From contig NZ_ATVR01000015.1 in the NCBI RefSeq assembly GCF_000420825.1, forward strand, positions 1 to 64,000: a stretch of 64,000 nucleotides of DNA, written 5' to 3'. The notes under the pieces were generated by a model, which did no database searches, was not told the origin of the DNA, and saw only the letters and a program-made list of their open reading frames with translations. The translations under genes and the position numbers were made by a program. Positions 26,450 to 36,687 of the stretch are shown piece by piece. Source of the DNA: Butyrivibrio sp. AE2015 (GTDB lineage: Bacteria > Bacillota > Clostridia > Lachnospirales > Lachnospiraceae). Each line of letters starts with the position of its first letter. Position 1 is the stretch's first letter.

Positions 26450-27454
26450 TTATCTATCCTCTTCGATTCCATATGCAAGAGGTTTATACTGATCATCTTT
26501 AATAATCTTGGCAAGACCAAGCGCGCCTGAACCAATAGGGTTCTCAGCGATATTTACGTTAAGTCCAACACCATTACTAAGTCTCTGTGCAAGGTGACAA
26601 ACCTGTGAAGCACCACCTGTGAGATATAATCCATGTTTAAAGATATCAGCAGCAAGTTCAGGTGGAGTCTTCTCAAGAGTAGCTTTAACATTATCAAGAA
26701 TAACATCAAAGTTCTCAACAAGTGCCTGGTTAAGAAGATCTGTAGGGATCTTTCTCTCAACAGGAAGTCCTGTAACAATGTCTCTTCCGTATACAACAGC
26801 TTCTTTACCCTCTTTTTCGAGTTCCTTAAGAGAAATCTTAACGTTTTCAGATGTCTTTTCACCAATAAGAAGTCCGAATTCCTTACGGATTACGTTTCTG
26901 ATAGATTCATCAAACTTCTTGCCGCCCACCTTAATAAGCTTACTTACAACGATACCGCGAAGTGAAAGGATTGAGATCTCTGTTGTGTCATAGCCAACAT
27001 TTACAACTAAAACGCCCTGAGAATTCATAACATCTACGTTCATTCCAAGTCCGTCAGCAAGAGGCTTTTTAACCATCATGATCTTTTTTGCCTTGATCCC
27101 GGCGTCATTGATAAGATCATGGAAAGCTCTTCTCTCAACTTCTGTAACATCCTTAGGTACTGCAATATAAACATCACAAGGCTTAACGCTGCCCTTCATC
27201 TGATCTGTTATAAAGAGTTTAACAAGTGTCTCCATATGCTCAATATCAGCAATAACACCGCTGTTAAGAGGATATGATATCTTGATCTTGTCAGGAGCTT
27301 TTTCATACATCTCGTATGCAGAGTTTCCATAAGCGAAGATATTAGTCTTATTCTCAATAGCGATCATGTTCTTTTCTACTGTAAGACTGTCCTCATCCCT
27401 GTTGAAGATTTTGATATTGCTTGTTCCAAGATCAATTCCAAAAATATTAGCCAT
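26450..27454 (-). CDS. mreB: Actin-like rod-shape protein MreB
   Basis: A 334-residue bacterial actin. Phosphate-1 loop IFGIDLGTSNIKIF, the phosphate-2 region VLVVNVGYDTTEISIL and the adenosine loop LYLTGGASQVCHLAQRL are present. It forms membrane filaments that direct side-wall growth. Standard length. It begins the mreBCD-PBP2-rodA-mgsA-dacA run, with radC nine bases upstream, the radC-mreB order being widely conserved. Confidence 0.94.
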   Translation of the reverse strand: MANIFGIDLGTSNIKIFNRDEDSLTVEKNMIAIENKTNIFAYGNSAYEMYEKAPDKIKISYPLNSGVIADIEHMETLVKLFITDQMKGSVKPCDVYIAVPKDVTEVERRAFHDLINDAGIKAKKIMMVKKPLADGLGMNVDVMNSQGVLVVNVGYDTTEISILSLRGIVVSKLIKVGGKKFDESIRNVIRKEFGLLIGEKTSENVKISLKELEKEGKEAVVYGRDIVTGLPVERKIPTDLLNQALVENFDVILDNVKATLEKTPPELAADIFKHGLYLTGGASQVCHLAQRLSNGVGLNVNIAENPIGSGALGLAKIIKDDQYKPLAYGIEEDR

Positions 27455-27463
27455 TTCTTCTCC

Positions 27464-28177
27464 TTATTGCCATAAAAGCCCTTTTTCTCCAAAGCTGTAA
27501 TATGACTGATTTCCTATTATAATATGATCTATAAGCCTGATATCAAGCATATTGCCTGATTCGCTGATCTTACTAGTAAGTTCCGCATCTGCCCTCGACG
27601 GAGTCGGATCTCCGCTTGGATGATTATGCAAAAGAACTATACAAGATGCACTACTTTTAAGCGCATGCGTGAATATGTCTCTGGGAGACACCAAAGCTGA
27701 ATTAACCGTACCTATTGATAATACAGATTCATTTATAAGCTTATGCTTATTATTGAGGCAAAGAAGCACTGCCTTTTCCCTTTCTTCATGCCGCATTTTT
27801 TCCATATATATAGATGCGATCTGACTTGAAGACTCAAAGAAAGTTCCGCTAAAAGAACTTTGGACAGCCATTCTCTTAGCAAGCTCCGTAAGGCATTTTA
27901 GCTTAACAGCCTTAACTTCTCCAATGCCATGCACACTTTTCAGTTCATCAAGTGTCAGAGAAAAAAGCCCGTTTAGTCCTCTCTCTTTACCATTGGACAA
28001 GCTTAATATCTCATGGGCAATTTCTATTGGTGAGGAATTGCCACTGCCTGTGCGAATGATGATTGCAAGCAGTTCAGCATCTGTAAGGCACTCCGGTCCT
28101 GCACTTATAAAGCGCTCATAAGGAAGCATTTCCTTATAGGCACTGCTTCCAAACATCTTATTATTTATTGTATTCAT
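27464..28177 (-). CDS. radC: RadC-family JAB/MPN protein
   Basis: A 237-residue protein. An N-terminal helix-hairpin-helix region (LTDAELLAIIIRTGSGNSSP, KSVHGIGEVKAVKLKC) precedes the JAMM metalloprotease-like domain with HNHPSGDPTPSRAD and the upstream ALVSPRDIFTHAL. The metal-ligand pattern H-x-H-...-D is complete. The historic DNA repair role is doubtful; the biochemical function is not established. The ATG at 28177 has AAAGG just upstream; a TTG at 28201 is an alternative. Confidence 0.9.
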   Translation of the reverse strand: MNTINNKMFGSSAYKEMLPYERFISAGPECLTDAELLAIIIRTGSGNSSPIEIAHEILSLSNGKERGLNGLFSLTLDELKSVHGIGEVKAVKLKCLTELAKRMAVQSSFSGTFFESSSQIASIYMEKMRHEEREKAVLLCLNNKHKLINESVLSIGTVNSALVSPRDIFTHALKSSASCIVLLHNHPSGDPTPSRADAELTSKISESGNMLDIRLIDHIIIGNQSYYSFGEKGLLWQ

Positions 28178-28256
28178 CTTTACCTTTCTGATATAACGCA
28201 ATGCGCCGCTTCTCCAGGCAATCAGAAAAGTACAAAATGGTACAGCTAATAGTTTA

Positions 28257-29540
28257 TCACAAAGATACCATTTTTACATCATAAAGCTTTTGCAAAGTCT
28301 TTAAAATACCATATTTTGCGTGTGGCCAGGTAAGTCCACCCTGGAAAAATACTGAATATGGCTCTTTTATAGGTCCATCGGCTGAAAGCTCAATGGAGGA
28401 GCCTGATACAAATGCTCCTGCAGCCATGATAACCTGTGCATCATAGCCAGGCATATCCCAAGGCTCTGGTGTAACAAAAGAATCAACCGGCGCTGCAGCC
28501 TGAATTCCCTCACAGAAAGCAATAACTCCCTCAGGTTTGCCAAAAGTAACTGCCTGAATAATATCAAATCTGTCTTCGCTTCCGTTAGGACAAACATCAA
28601 AGCCAAGTTTTTCATAGATATTTGCTGCAAATATTGCACCCTTTAAGGCTGAAGCCGTTACAGTAGGTGCAAGGAAGAATCCCTGATAAAACTGAGGAAG
28701 GATTCCAAGAGAAGCTCCAACTTCCTTACCAAGTCCTGGGGAAGTAAGTCTGAAAGCTGCATTTTCAACACACTCTTTTTTACCTGCAATATATCCACCA
28801 ATTGGGGCAAGTCCGCCACCAGGGTTCTTTATCAGTGAACCAACAACCATATCTGCGCCCAGATCTGTAGGTTCAATTCTCTCAACAAACTCTCCATAGC
28901 AGTTATCAACCATACAGAGAACGTCTTTTTTAATGCCCTTGATAAAGCTTATGAGTTCTCCGATCCTCTCTACAGAAAGTGTAGGTCTTGTCTGATATCC
29001 CTTTGATCTCTGGATAGTTACAAGCTTGATATTCTCATTTTCAAGTAATACTTTTTTGATATTCTCATAATCAAAGCTTCCGTCAGGTAAAAGATCTACC
29101 TGTGAATATGAAACTCCATACTCAGCAAGTGAACCCTTTGAAGGTCTTATTCCGATTACTTCTTCCAATGTATCGTAAGGCTTTCCAACAGGAGAAAAAA
29201 GCATATCTCCCGGGCGAAGGTTACTCATAAGAGCAAGTGCAAGTGCATGTGTTCCGCATGTGATCTGAGGTCTTACAAGAGCATCCTCTGCATGGAAAAC
29301 TGAGGCATAGACTGCTTCAAGCTTTTCTCTTCCGATATCGTTATATCCGTAGCCTGTAGTTCCAAGAAGGCAGGCTTCACTAACCTTATTATCCTGCATT
29401 GCCTTAAGAACCTTAAGCTGATTGTACTCAGCAGTCTCATCTATGGCCTTAAATCTTGGCTCAAGCTCCTTTAAAATCTTTTCTCCAAACTCATAAACTT
29501 CCCTTGATATACCAAGGGCTTCATACATATTACTGTTCAT
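28257..29540 (-). CDS. Methionine gamma-lyase-family PLP enzyme (YnbB type)
   Basis: A 427-residue PLP-dependent protein of the group once called aluminum resistance protein. The PLP lysine is in VVGSLIKNPGGGLAPIGGYI, the PLP Asp in CMVDNCYGEF, and RPQITCGTHALALALMSNL is the cofactor-pocket start. The family is cystathionine lyase-like, but the physiological substrate is unknown. A tight link to miaA is widely conserved: here the two overlap by 11 bases, counting from the ATG at 29540 that has AGGA nine bases upstream (an ATG at 29546 is also in frame). Confidence 0.88.
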   Translation of the reverse strand: MNSNMYEALGISREVYEFGEKILKELEPRFKAIDETAEYNQLKVLKAMQDNKVSEACLLGTTGYGYNDIGREKLEAVYASVFHAEDALVRPQITCGTHALALALMSNLRPGDMLFSPVGKPYDTLEEVIGIRPSKGSLAEYGVSYSQVDLLPDGSFDYENIKKVLLENENIKLVTIQRSKGYQTRPTLSVERIGELISFIKGIKKDVLCMVDNCYGEFVERIEPTDLGADMVVGSLIKNPGGGLAPIGGYIAGKKECVENAAFRLTSPGLGKEVGASLGILPQFYQGFFLAPTVTASALKGAIFAANIYEKLGFDVCPNGSEDRFDIIQAVTFGKPEGVIAFCEGIQAAAPVDSFVTPEPWDMPGYDAQVIMAAGAFVSGSSIELSADGPIKEPYSVFFQGGLTWPHAKYGILKTLQKLYDVKMVSL

Positions 29541-30471
29541 TTCCATAAATCCTAAGCATCTCTTTCAATATTAAATCTTCATCATGGCCGAAAGCTTCTT
29601 TATCAAGCCATATTACATCTCTTTCACGTCTAAACCAGGTAAGCTGTCTCTTCGCAAAGTGCCTTGTGTTGAGCTTTATCAGATAAATAGCTCTATCAAG
29701 GTCGTATTCGCCATTTAAATATCCGATCATTTCCCTGTATCCAAGGCTTTGCATTGACGTTGCCGTCATTGGGATGTCCATCTTAACAAGATCCCTTACC
29801 TCCTGTTCAAGCCCATCGGATATCATTTTATCGACGCGAGCGTCTATGCGTGAGTATAACGTTTTTCTATCATCTGTCAATACAAAGTAGGTAAAATCAT
29901 ACGGCGAATCATTGTTACTCTGCTCTTTATTGTGTTCTGATATCTTTTTTCCTGTCTTTTTATAATACTCCAAGGCTCTTATAACACGCTTAGAGTTGTT
30001 CTCATGAATTATTTCCGCCGACTGAGGATCCACTTTTTTCAGCTCTTCAAAGAGTTTATGGCCTTCACCGTTTTCCGCTCTTTTCTCAAGCTCTTTTCTA
30101 TAGGAATCATCCTCATCAGTTTCTGTAAAATCTATGTCACGAAGTACAGCCTGAATATAAAAGCCTGTACCACCAACAAGAATCGGAACTTTTCCTCTTG
30201 AAGAAATATCATCTATAGCTTCTTTTACAAGCTTTTGAAACAAAAAGACATTAAAATCTTCCTTGGGATCAAGAAAATCTATAAGGTGGTGCCTTACTCC
30301 TCCCATTTTCTCGGGAGATATCTTATCAGTTCCGATATTCATATATTTATAGACCTGCATAGAATCAGCGGAGATTATCTCTCCGCCAATAGCTTTTGCA
30401 AGTTCAATTGATAGCTTTGATTTACCAACTGCAGTTGGTCCTGTTAAAACAACAAGCTTTTGTTTACTCAT
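29530..30471 (-). CDS. miaA: tRNA dimethylallyltransferase
   Basis: A 313-residue enzyme that puts the dimethylallyl group on A37 of tRNAs reading UNN codons. P-loop LTGPTAVGKSKLSIELA, the DSMQVYKYMNIGTDK motif with catalytic Asp, and the PILVGGTGFYIQAVL block are present. Its product is the substrate of MiaB, encoded three genes upstream in the same run. Overlaps mutL by four bases. Confidence 0.95.
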   Translation of the reverse strand: MSKQKLVVLTGPTAVGKSKLSIELAKAIGGEIISADSMQVYKYMNIGTDKISPEKMGGVRHHLIDFLDPKEDFNVFLFQKLVKEAIDDISSRGKVPILVGGTGFYIQAVLRDIDFTETDEDDSYRKELEKRAENGEGHKLFEELKKVDPQSAEIIHENNSKRVIRALEYYKKTGKKISEHNKEQSNNDSPYDFTYFVLTDDRKTLYSRIDARVDKMISDGLEQEVRDLVKMDIPMTATSMQSLGYREMIGYLNGEYDLDRAIYLIKLNTRHFAKRQLTWFRRERDVIWLDKEAFGHDEDLILKEMLRIYGNEQ

Positions 30472-32501
30472 TCCACTACTCGCTTAAATTTCTTATCAAT
30501 CTCATACTTGGACATCGATATAATTGTAGGTCTTCCATGAGGGCAATTATATGGATTTTCAAGTGTCAGCAGTTCATCTAAAAGAGCTTCAAGCTCAGTC
30601 CTGGACATTCTGGTATTTCCCTTTACTGAAGCCTTACAAGCCATACTTGCTATCTTGTAGTTGATGACATCAGGCGTTCTGTCAAGGCTTGTTTCATGTG
30701 AGAGTTCATCAAGGATCTCAATAAACATCTCTTTTTCATTCTCACAGCCAAAAAGATCTACAGGAATTGCTCTCATAGCGTATTCATGGCCACCAAAGTT
30801 CTCGATATTAAATCCAAGTTTTTCAAAATATTGTCTGTATTTAAGGAAAAGCTCCTCTTCAGCTGCAGAAAGAGAAATGATAACAGGAGGATTAACCATC
30901 TGTGAAAGCTGTTCTCCTGATTTATATCTCTTCATCATACGCTCATAATTAACTTTTTCATGAGCGGCATGCTGATCCATAAGGAATATCTTATCCTTAA
31001 AGCCTATGATCCAATAAGTTCCAAAGATCTGACCTATTATCTCATATTCCTTTACGTTTTCCTTACTGAGAACCTTTTCATCAAAAAGATTAAGCTGAAC
31101 AGGCTTTTCTACTATAACAGCCTCATCCTGCTTGATTATAGGTGAAGGTTTCTCGGTTTCTTTTGCCTTTGAGCCATCCGAATCGCCAAAGATTCTGGTC
31201 CAGACTGCAGATTTATTGGAATCTTCAATCTTAATTGGTTCTGCCTTGATTCCAGTTGCAAAAACAGGCTCATCTTCCTTTAACCTGTTTTCTTCGAATC
31301 TGACTTTTTCAAAGGGCTGAGGAGCAATGTATTTCTGGGGTTTTTCCTCTTTCTTTGCCGCAACTTTATCATCATCTTCAAAATCACTGAGAATTTCCGG
31401 TTTTTTATTATCAGGTGCCTCGGCCACAGTGCCTGCATTTAATGCATTTTCATCATTACCGGTATTTTTCTTTACAGGTTCATCCTCCCCAAGGAGTGCA
31501 TCAGGGATCATTTCATGACTTCGCAGAGTGTTTTCTACATTTGTCCTTATGAAATCATAAAGAGCAGGCTGGTTTCCAAATCTTACCTCGAGCTTTGCAG
31601 GGTGAACATTAACATCAACCATAGCAGGGTCAAGCCTAAGATGCAGAACTGCAAAAGGGAACTTATGCATCATAAGATACTGCTTGTAGCCTTCTTCAAG
31701 GGCTTTGGACATGACCTTATCTTTTACATATCTTCCATTTACAAAAAAGATCTCAAAATTCCTGTTCGATCTGTTTATGGAAGGTTCTCCCAAATACCCC
31801 TCAAGGGTATAGCCGTTACCTGAAACATTTATCGGAACAAGGCTTACAGAAATATCTCTTCCGTAAATCCTGTAGATTATCTCCTTAAGATCGCCGTTTC
31901 CTGTTGTAGAGAATTTATCCTCTTTATTGTTTATGTAGTGAAAAGAAACTGTTGGGTTATCAAGAGCAAGATGCTCCATTACATCCCCAATATAGCTTCC
32001 TTCTGTCTGAGGAGTCTTAAGGAACTTCTTTCTGGCAGGAGTATTGTAAAAAAGATTCCTCACTATAAGTGAAGTTCCATCTGGCGCTCCAATCTCTTCA
32101 AAAGAAATCTCTTCGCCGCCATTTATGGTATATCTTGTGCCTGTAAGGTCATCAGAAGTCTTAGTTATCATATCAACCTGAGCAACTGATGAGATACTTG
32201 AAAGAGCCTCACCTCTAAATCCAAGGGAATGAATGGTATAAAGGTCATCGATGCAGGTAAGCTTACTGGTAGCATGACGTTTAAAGGCCTTGCGGATCTG
32301 ACTTTTTTCGATTCCGCTGCCATTATCGGTTACGCGGATCATGTCGATACCGCCGCCCTTTATCTCAACTGTAACTGCCGTTGCACCTGAATCGATGGCA
32401 TTTTCAACAAGCTCTTTTACAACACTTGCAGGCCTTTCTACAACTTCACCTGCAGCAATCTGATCTATGGTATTTTTGTCCAGTTCATTAATAAAAGCCA
32501 T
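30468..32501 (-). CDS. mutL: DNA mismatch repair protein MutL
   Basis: A 677-residue GHKL ATPase. ATP-site motifs LVENAIDSGATA, VTDNGSGIE and LGFRGEALSSISSV are present. A low-conservation Lys/Glu linker spans about 335-480. The C-terminal domain has DQHAAHEKVNYERM, the endonuclease metal-binding motif, and NCPHGRPTIISM, so this MutL is probably a latent nicking endonuclease, as expected where MutH is absent. Abuts mutS without a gap. Confidence 0.95.
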   Translation of the reverse strand: MAFINELDKNTIDQIAAGEVVERPASVVKELVENAIDSGATAVTVEIKGGGIDMIRVTDNGSGIEKSQIRKAFKRHATSKLTCIDDLYTIHSLGFRGEALSSISSVAQVDMITKTSDDLTGTRYTINGGEEISFEEIGAPDGTSLIVRNLFYNTPARKKFLKTPQTEGSYIGDVMEHLALDNPTVSFHYINNKEDKFSTTGNGDLKEIIYRIYGRDISVSLVPINVSGNGYTLEGYLGEPSINRSNRNFEIFFVNGRYVKDKVMSKALEEGYKQYLMMHKFPFAVLHLRLDPAMVDVNVHPAKLEVRFGNQPALYDFIRTNVENTLRSHEMIPDALLGEDEPVKKNTGNDENALNAGTVAEAPDNKKPEILSDFEDDDKVAAKKEEKPQKYIAPQPFEKVRFEENRLKEDEPVFATGIKAEPIKIEDSNKSAVWTRIFGDSDGSKAKETEKPSPIIKQDEAVIVEKPVQLNLFDEKVLSKENVKEYEIIGQIFGTYWIIGFKDKIFLMDQHAAHEKVNYERMMKRYKSGEQLSQMVNPPVIISLSAAEEELFLKYRQYFEKLGFNIENFGGHEYAMRAIPVDLFGCENEKEMFIEILDELSHETSLDRTPDVINYKIASMACKASVKGNTRMSRTELEALLDELLTLENPYNCPHGRPTIISMSKYEIDKKFKRVVE

Positions 32502-35195
32502 TTAGTTTTTCCACCTGTTTTTCAAATCACTTTGAAGCTTATAAAGCGTATTAAGTGCATCCATTGGAGTAAGTGTTGTTATATCTATTTCCTGTAATCT
32601 TTTTAATACATCTTCATCTGTGACTGTATCAAAAAGAGTCATCTGATCTATATCCACATCATCGTAGTGCTGGACTTTGACTTTTTTATCGTTTTTGGAT
32701 TCTTTGGCAATGCTCTGAACCTTTTCAGTAATGTCGTTATCTGTAAGCTCAGTCACAATCTCTTTTGCCCTGTCAATTACCATATCAGGCACGCCTGCAA
32801 GCTTGGCAACCTGAATACCGTAGCTCTTATCAGCACCGCCTTTGATGATCTTACGCAAAAATACGATATCATCGCCATTTTCCTTAACTGCAATGCAATA
32901 GTTATTTACATTGTCCATTTTGCCCTCAAGCTCAGTAAGCTCATGATAATGAGTGGCAAACAAAGTCTTGGCTCCAAGTATCTTTCTGTTGCTGATATGT
33001 TCTGTTACAGCCCAGGCTATCGCAAGTCCGTCATATGTAGAAGTACCACGTCCTATCTCATCAAGAATAAGAAGGGAGTTGGGAGTTGCATTTCTGAGGA
33101 TATTGGCAACCTCATTCATCTCAACCATAAAAGTGGACTGACCGCTTCCAAGGTCATCTGATGCACCAACTCTTGTAAATATCCTGTCAACAACGCAGAT
33201 GTCAGCTTTATCAGCAGGTACAAAAGAGCCTATCTGCGCCATTAAAACTATAAGCGCCGACTGTCTCATATAGGTTGACTTACCGGCCATATTAGGACCT
33301 GTAATAATTGATATGCAGTGCTTTTTATTATCAAGGTATGTATCATTTGAAATGAACATATCTGAAGAATCCAGCATTCTCTCAACTACCGGATGTCTTC
33401 CGTTTTTGATATTGATAATACCCTTTTCATTAAGAGAAGGCTTAACATATCTGTTCTTTTCAGCCACATAGGCAAGTGATGCATACACATCCAAAAGAGC
33501 TATGGATTTAGCTGTACTCTGTATTCTATTTATCTCAAGAGCTATAGAATCCCTGATCTTGCAGAACATGTCGTACTCAAGGTTATTTAACTTATCCTGT
33601 GCATTAAGAATAGTATCCTCAAGTTCTTTTAACTTAGGTGTTGTATATCTCTCGCAATTAGTAAGAGTCTGCTTTCTGATGAAGTAATCAGGCACCTTGT
33701 CCTTAAATGAGTTTGTAACTTCAAAGGAATATCCAAACACATTGCTGTATTTGATCCTAAGGTTTTTTATACCTGTATTTTCTTTTTCTTCCTCTTCAAG
33801 CTGTGAAAGCCAGACTTTACCATTAGTTCCAGCTTCTCTGAAATGATCTATATCTTTGTCAAAACCGTCTTTAATGATTCCGCTCTCTTTTATGGCAAGT
33901 GGTGGTTCCTCCACTATGGCACTGTCAATAAGATCATGGATATCAGTTAAAGGATCAAGATTTTCAGTAAGCTTTTTTATTTCAGGATCATCCTGAATAT
34001 CCAAAAGAGCTGTGATAATTGCAGGAATCATCTTGATTGAATTCCTGAATGCCAAAAGGTCTCTTGGATTAGCAGTCTTAAAGACAATTTTTGACATCAG
34101 CCTTTCAAGATCATATACAGGATTTAAGTATTCCCTGATTTCTTCTCTTGTAACGACGTTCTTCAAAAGAGTATCAACTGCACCCTGTCTTAAAAGGATC
34201 TCATCCTTTTCAATAAGGGGCTGCTCAATGAAGCTTCTAAGAGTTCTGGCTCCCATGGCAGTCTTGGTCTTATCAAGAACCCACAGAAGGGTTCCTCTTT
34301 TCTGCTTATCTCTCATTGTCTCAACAAGCTCAAGATTTCGCCTTGTTGAGCTGTCAAGCAGCATGTACTTACTTGTAAGATAAGGATAAATATGAGTGAT
34401 ATTTGAAATATCCGACTTCTGCATATCTGTCAGATACTGCAGTAAAGATCCGGCAGCCACTATTCCGTTTGGAAAATCATCTATTCCAAGTCCTATGAGA
34501 GAAGAAACCTTAAAATGCCTTAAAAGGAGCCTTTTGCAGGAATCCTCATCATAGTACCTTGAATCTAACGGATTTACAAAAATCTGAAGTCTGTTCTTTA
34601 GATCATTTATATCGATCCCGGAAAAAGTAAAGGCCTCATTACAGATGATCTCAGATGGCATATACTTTACAATTTCATCGTTGCAGGCTCTTAAAGAGTC
34701 AACTTCAGTAAGATAATAATCTCCGGTGGTCACATCAGCTATAGAGATTCCTATGCTGTCAGGTGAATAAAGAACACTCATGATATAGTTGTTCTTTGTT
34801 TCCTCAAGGGACTGCATATTAAGATTGGTTCCGGGTGTTACGATCCTTGTTACGTCTCTTTTGACTATTCCCTTAGCAAGCTTAGGATCTTCAGTCTGTT
34901 CACAGATTGCTACCTTATAGCCCCTTGAAACAAGCTTTGTAAGGTAAGAATCAACTGCATGGAATGGAACTCCGCACATTGGAGCTCTTTCCTCAAGGCC
35001 ACATGCCTTTCCAGTAAGTGTAAGCTCCAACTCCTTTGATGCTACCTGTGCATCATCAAAAAAGAGTTCATAAAAGTCACCAAGTCTGTAAAAGAGAATG
35101 CAGTCCTTGTATTCAGCCTTCGTTTGAAGATAGTGCTGCATCATCGGTGAAACTTTTTCAATATCTATACTTTCAAACATGGTAGTGTTCTCCAC
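32502..35195 (-). CDS. mutS: DNA mismatch recognition protein MutS
   Basis: An 897-residue protein. The mismatch-contact motif is GDFYELFFDDA near residue 40, MutS core and clamp domains follow, and the ATPase has ITGPNMAGKSTYMRQ, LLILDEIGRGTSTYDGLAIA and FATHYHEL. GVPFHAVDSYLTKLVSRGYK is the domain I block. Standard length. GGAG nine bases before the ATG. It sits between miaB and mutL as in many Clostridia. Confidence 0.96.
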   Translation of the reverse strand: MENTTMFESIDIEKVSPMMQHYLQTKAEYKDCILFYRLGDFYELFFDDAQVASKELELTLTGKACGLEERAPMCGVPFHAVDSYLTKLVSRGYKVAICEQTEDPKLAKGIVKRDVTRIVTPGTNLNMQSLEETKNNYIMSVLYSPDSIGISIADVTTGDYYLTEVDSLRACNDEIVKYMPSEIICNEAFTFSGIDINDLKNRLQIFVNPLDSRYYDEDSCKRLLLRHFKVSSLIGLGIDDFPNGIVAAGSLLQYLTDMQKSDISNITHIYPYLTSKYMLLDSSTRRNLELVETMRDKQKRGTLLWVLDKTKTAMGARTLRSFIEQPLIEKDEILLRQGAVDTLLKNVVTREEIREYLNPVYDLERLMSKIVFKTANPRDLLAFRNSIKMIPAIITALLDIQDDPEIKKLTENLDPLTDIHDLIDSAIVEEPPLAIKESGIIKDGFDKDIDHFREAGTNGKVWLSQLEEEEKENTGIKNLRIKYSNVFGYSFEVTNSFKDKVPDYFIRKQTLTNCERYTTPKLKELEDTILNAQDKLNNLEYDMFCKIRDSIALEINRIQSTAKSIALLDVYASLAYVAEKNRYVKPSLNEKGIINIKNGRHPVVERMLDSSDMFISNDTYLDNKKHCISIITGPNMAGKSTYMRQSALIVLMAQIGSFVPADKADICVVDRIFTRVGASDDLGSGQSTFMVEMNEVANILRNATPNSLLILDEIGRGTSTYDGLAIAWAVTEHISNRKILGAKTLFATHYHELTELEGKMDNVNNYCIAVKENGDDIVFLRKIIKGGADKSYGIQVAKLAGVPDMVIDRAKEIVTELTDNDITEKVQSIAKESKNDKKVKVQHYDDVDIDQMTLFDTVTDEDVLKRLQEIDITTLTPMDALNTLYKLQSDLKNRWKN

Positions 35196-35226
35196 GTTTA
35201 TATCCCCATTTCATTAGATTTTAGAA

Positions 35227-36687
35227 TTAAACCGCATGGCCCATGAAGTAGAAGCCTTTGCACTCATCAAGATGAACATTTACAAGCTCGCCTATAAGTG
35301 ATTCATCTCCAGGAAAATGAACAAGTGTGTTATTGGACATTCTTCCTGTAACAAGGCTGTTATCCTGCTCGTTTACTCCCTCTACAAGAACTTCTGCAGT
35401 GATACCTGTCATCTTTTCTGACTGCTTACGGGCTGTTTCCTGAACAACTTTAAGAAGCTTATCGAAATTCTTTTTTACCTCTTCTTCAGGAACCTGATTC
35501 TCGAAAGTGGCAGCAGGTGTACCTGTTCTCTTTGAATAGATAAAGGTAAATGCATTGTCAAATCCAGCCTTCTTTACTACATCAATTGTGTCGTCTACAT
35601 CGCTTTCTGTCTCCCCCGGAAAACCAACGATAATGTCTGTAGTGATTGCAACATCAGGGAGCTTCTCATGTATCTTATCTACAAGTGCAAGATAACTCTC
35701 TTTCGTGTACTTTCTGTTCATACGCCTTAAGATCTCAGTATTTCCTGACTGCAAAGGAAGATGGATATGTCTTGCAATCTTGGGATTACGGGCAATTACA
35801 TCCAAAAGCTCATCTGAAAAATCCTTGGGATGAGGAGTCATGAATCTTACTCTCTCTATTCCTTTAACTTTAGATACTTCCTCCAAAAGCTCAGGGAAAG
35901 ATATGCGATTTGGGTCTTCCTCTTTAAAATCAAGGCCATAAGAGTTTACATTCTGACCAAGGAGCATTACTTCCTTTACTCCATCATTTGCAAGCTTTTC
36001 ACACTCTCTTATGATATCCTTAGGATTTCTTGAGCGCTCTCTTCCGCGCACATAAGGAACAATACAATATGTGCAGAAATTGTTGCATCCAAACATGATA
36101 TTTACGCCTGACTTAAATGGATACTTTCTAAATACAGGAAGATCCTCGACAATCTTGTCTGTCTCCTTCCAGATATCTATGATCATTCTGTCAGAGGCAA
36201 GTGCTGTACACAAAAGCTCAGCAAACTTATAGATGTTGTGTGTTCCAAAGATAAGGTCAACAAAGCGATAGCTCTTTTTGATCTTCTCAACTGCGCTCTG
36301 CTCCTGCATAAGACAGCCACAGATAGCTATCTTCATATGAGGATTCTTTTTCTTGTGGCTTCCGCATGCGCCAAGTCGTCCATATACTCTCTGATCCGCA
36401 TTATCTCTGACTGTACAGGTATTATACAGAACAAAATCTGCCTCTTCTGAATCAGTCTCTTCATATCCAACAAGCTTCAAGATAGCCAGAAGCTTTTCAG
36501 AATCTCTTGCATTCATCTGGCATCCAAAAGTCACAACACAGGCCTTTGGTGTTCTTCCAAGCTCTTTTTTCAGCTCTTCAACGTAGCCTTTTGCCTCTTC
36601 AATAAAGCCAAGCTGCTTTAAGCTCTCGGCGTCTGTTACTTCTTCTTTGTTTGCGTTTAAAATATTTATATCTTTCTTAAATTCCAT
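35227..36687 (-). CDS. miaB: tRNA A37 methylthiotransferase MiaB
   Basis: A 486-residue radical-SAM enzyme that adds the methylthio group to i6A37. N-terminal cluster cysteines are in FGCQMNARDSE, YNTCTVRDNA and CGCLMQEQ; the radical-SAM cluster is CNNFCTYCIVPYVRGRERSR; a TRAM domain closes the protein. It overlaps pepT by one base. Confidence 0.95.
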   Translation of the reverse strand: MEFKKDINILNANKEEVTDAESLKQLGFIEEAKGYVEELKKELGRTPKACVVTFGCQMNARDSEKLLAILKLVGYEETDSEEADFVLYNTCTVRDNADQRVYGRLGACGSHKKKNPHMKIAICGCLMQEQSAVEKIKKSYRFVDLIFGTHNIYKFAELLCTALASDRMIIDIWKETDKIVEDLPVFRKYPFKSGVNIMFGCNNFCTYCIVPYVRGRERSRNPKDIIRECEKLANDGVKEVMLLGQNVNSYGLDFKEEDPNRISFPELLEEVSKVKGIERVRFMTPHPKDFSDELLDVIARNPKIARHIHLPLQSGNTEILRRMNRKYTKESYLALVDKIHEKLPDVAITTDIIVGFPGETESDVDDTIDVVKKAGFDNAFTFIYSKRTGTPAATFENQVPEEEVKKNFDKLLKVVQETARKQSEKMTGITAEVLVEGVNEQDNSLVTGRMSNNTLVHFPGDESLIGELVNVHLDECKGFYFMGHAV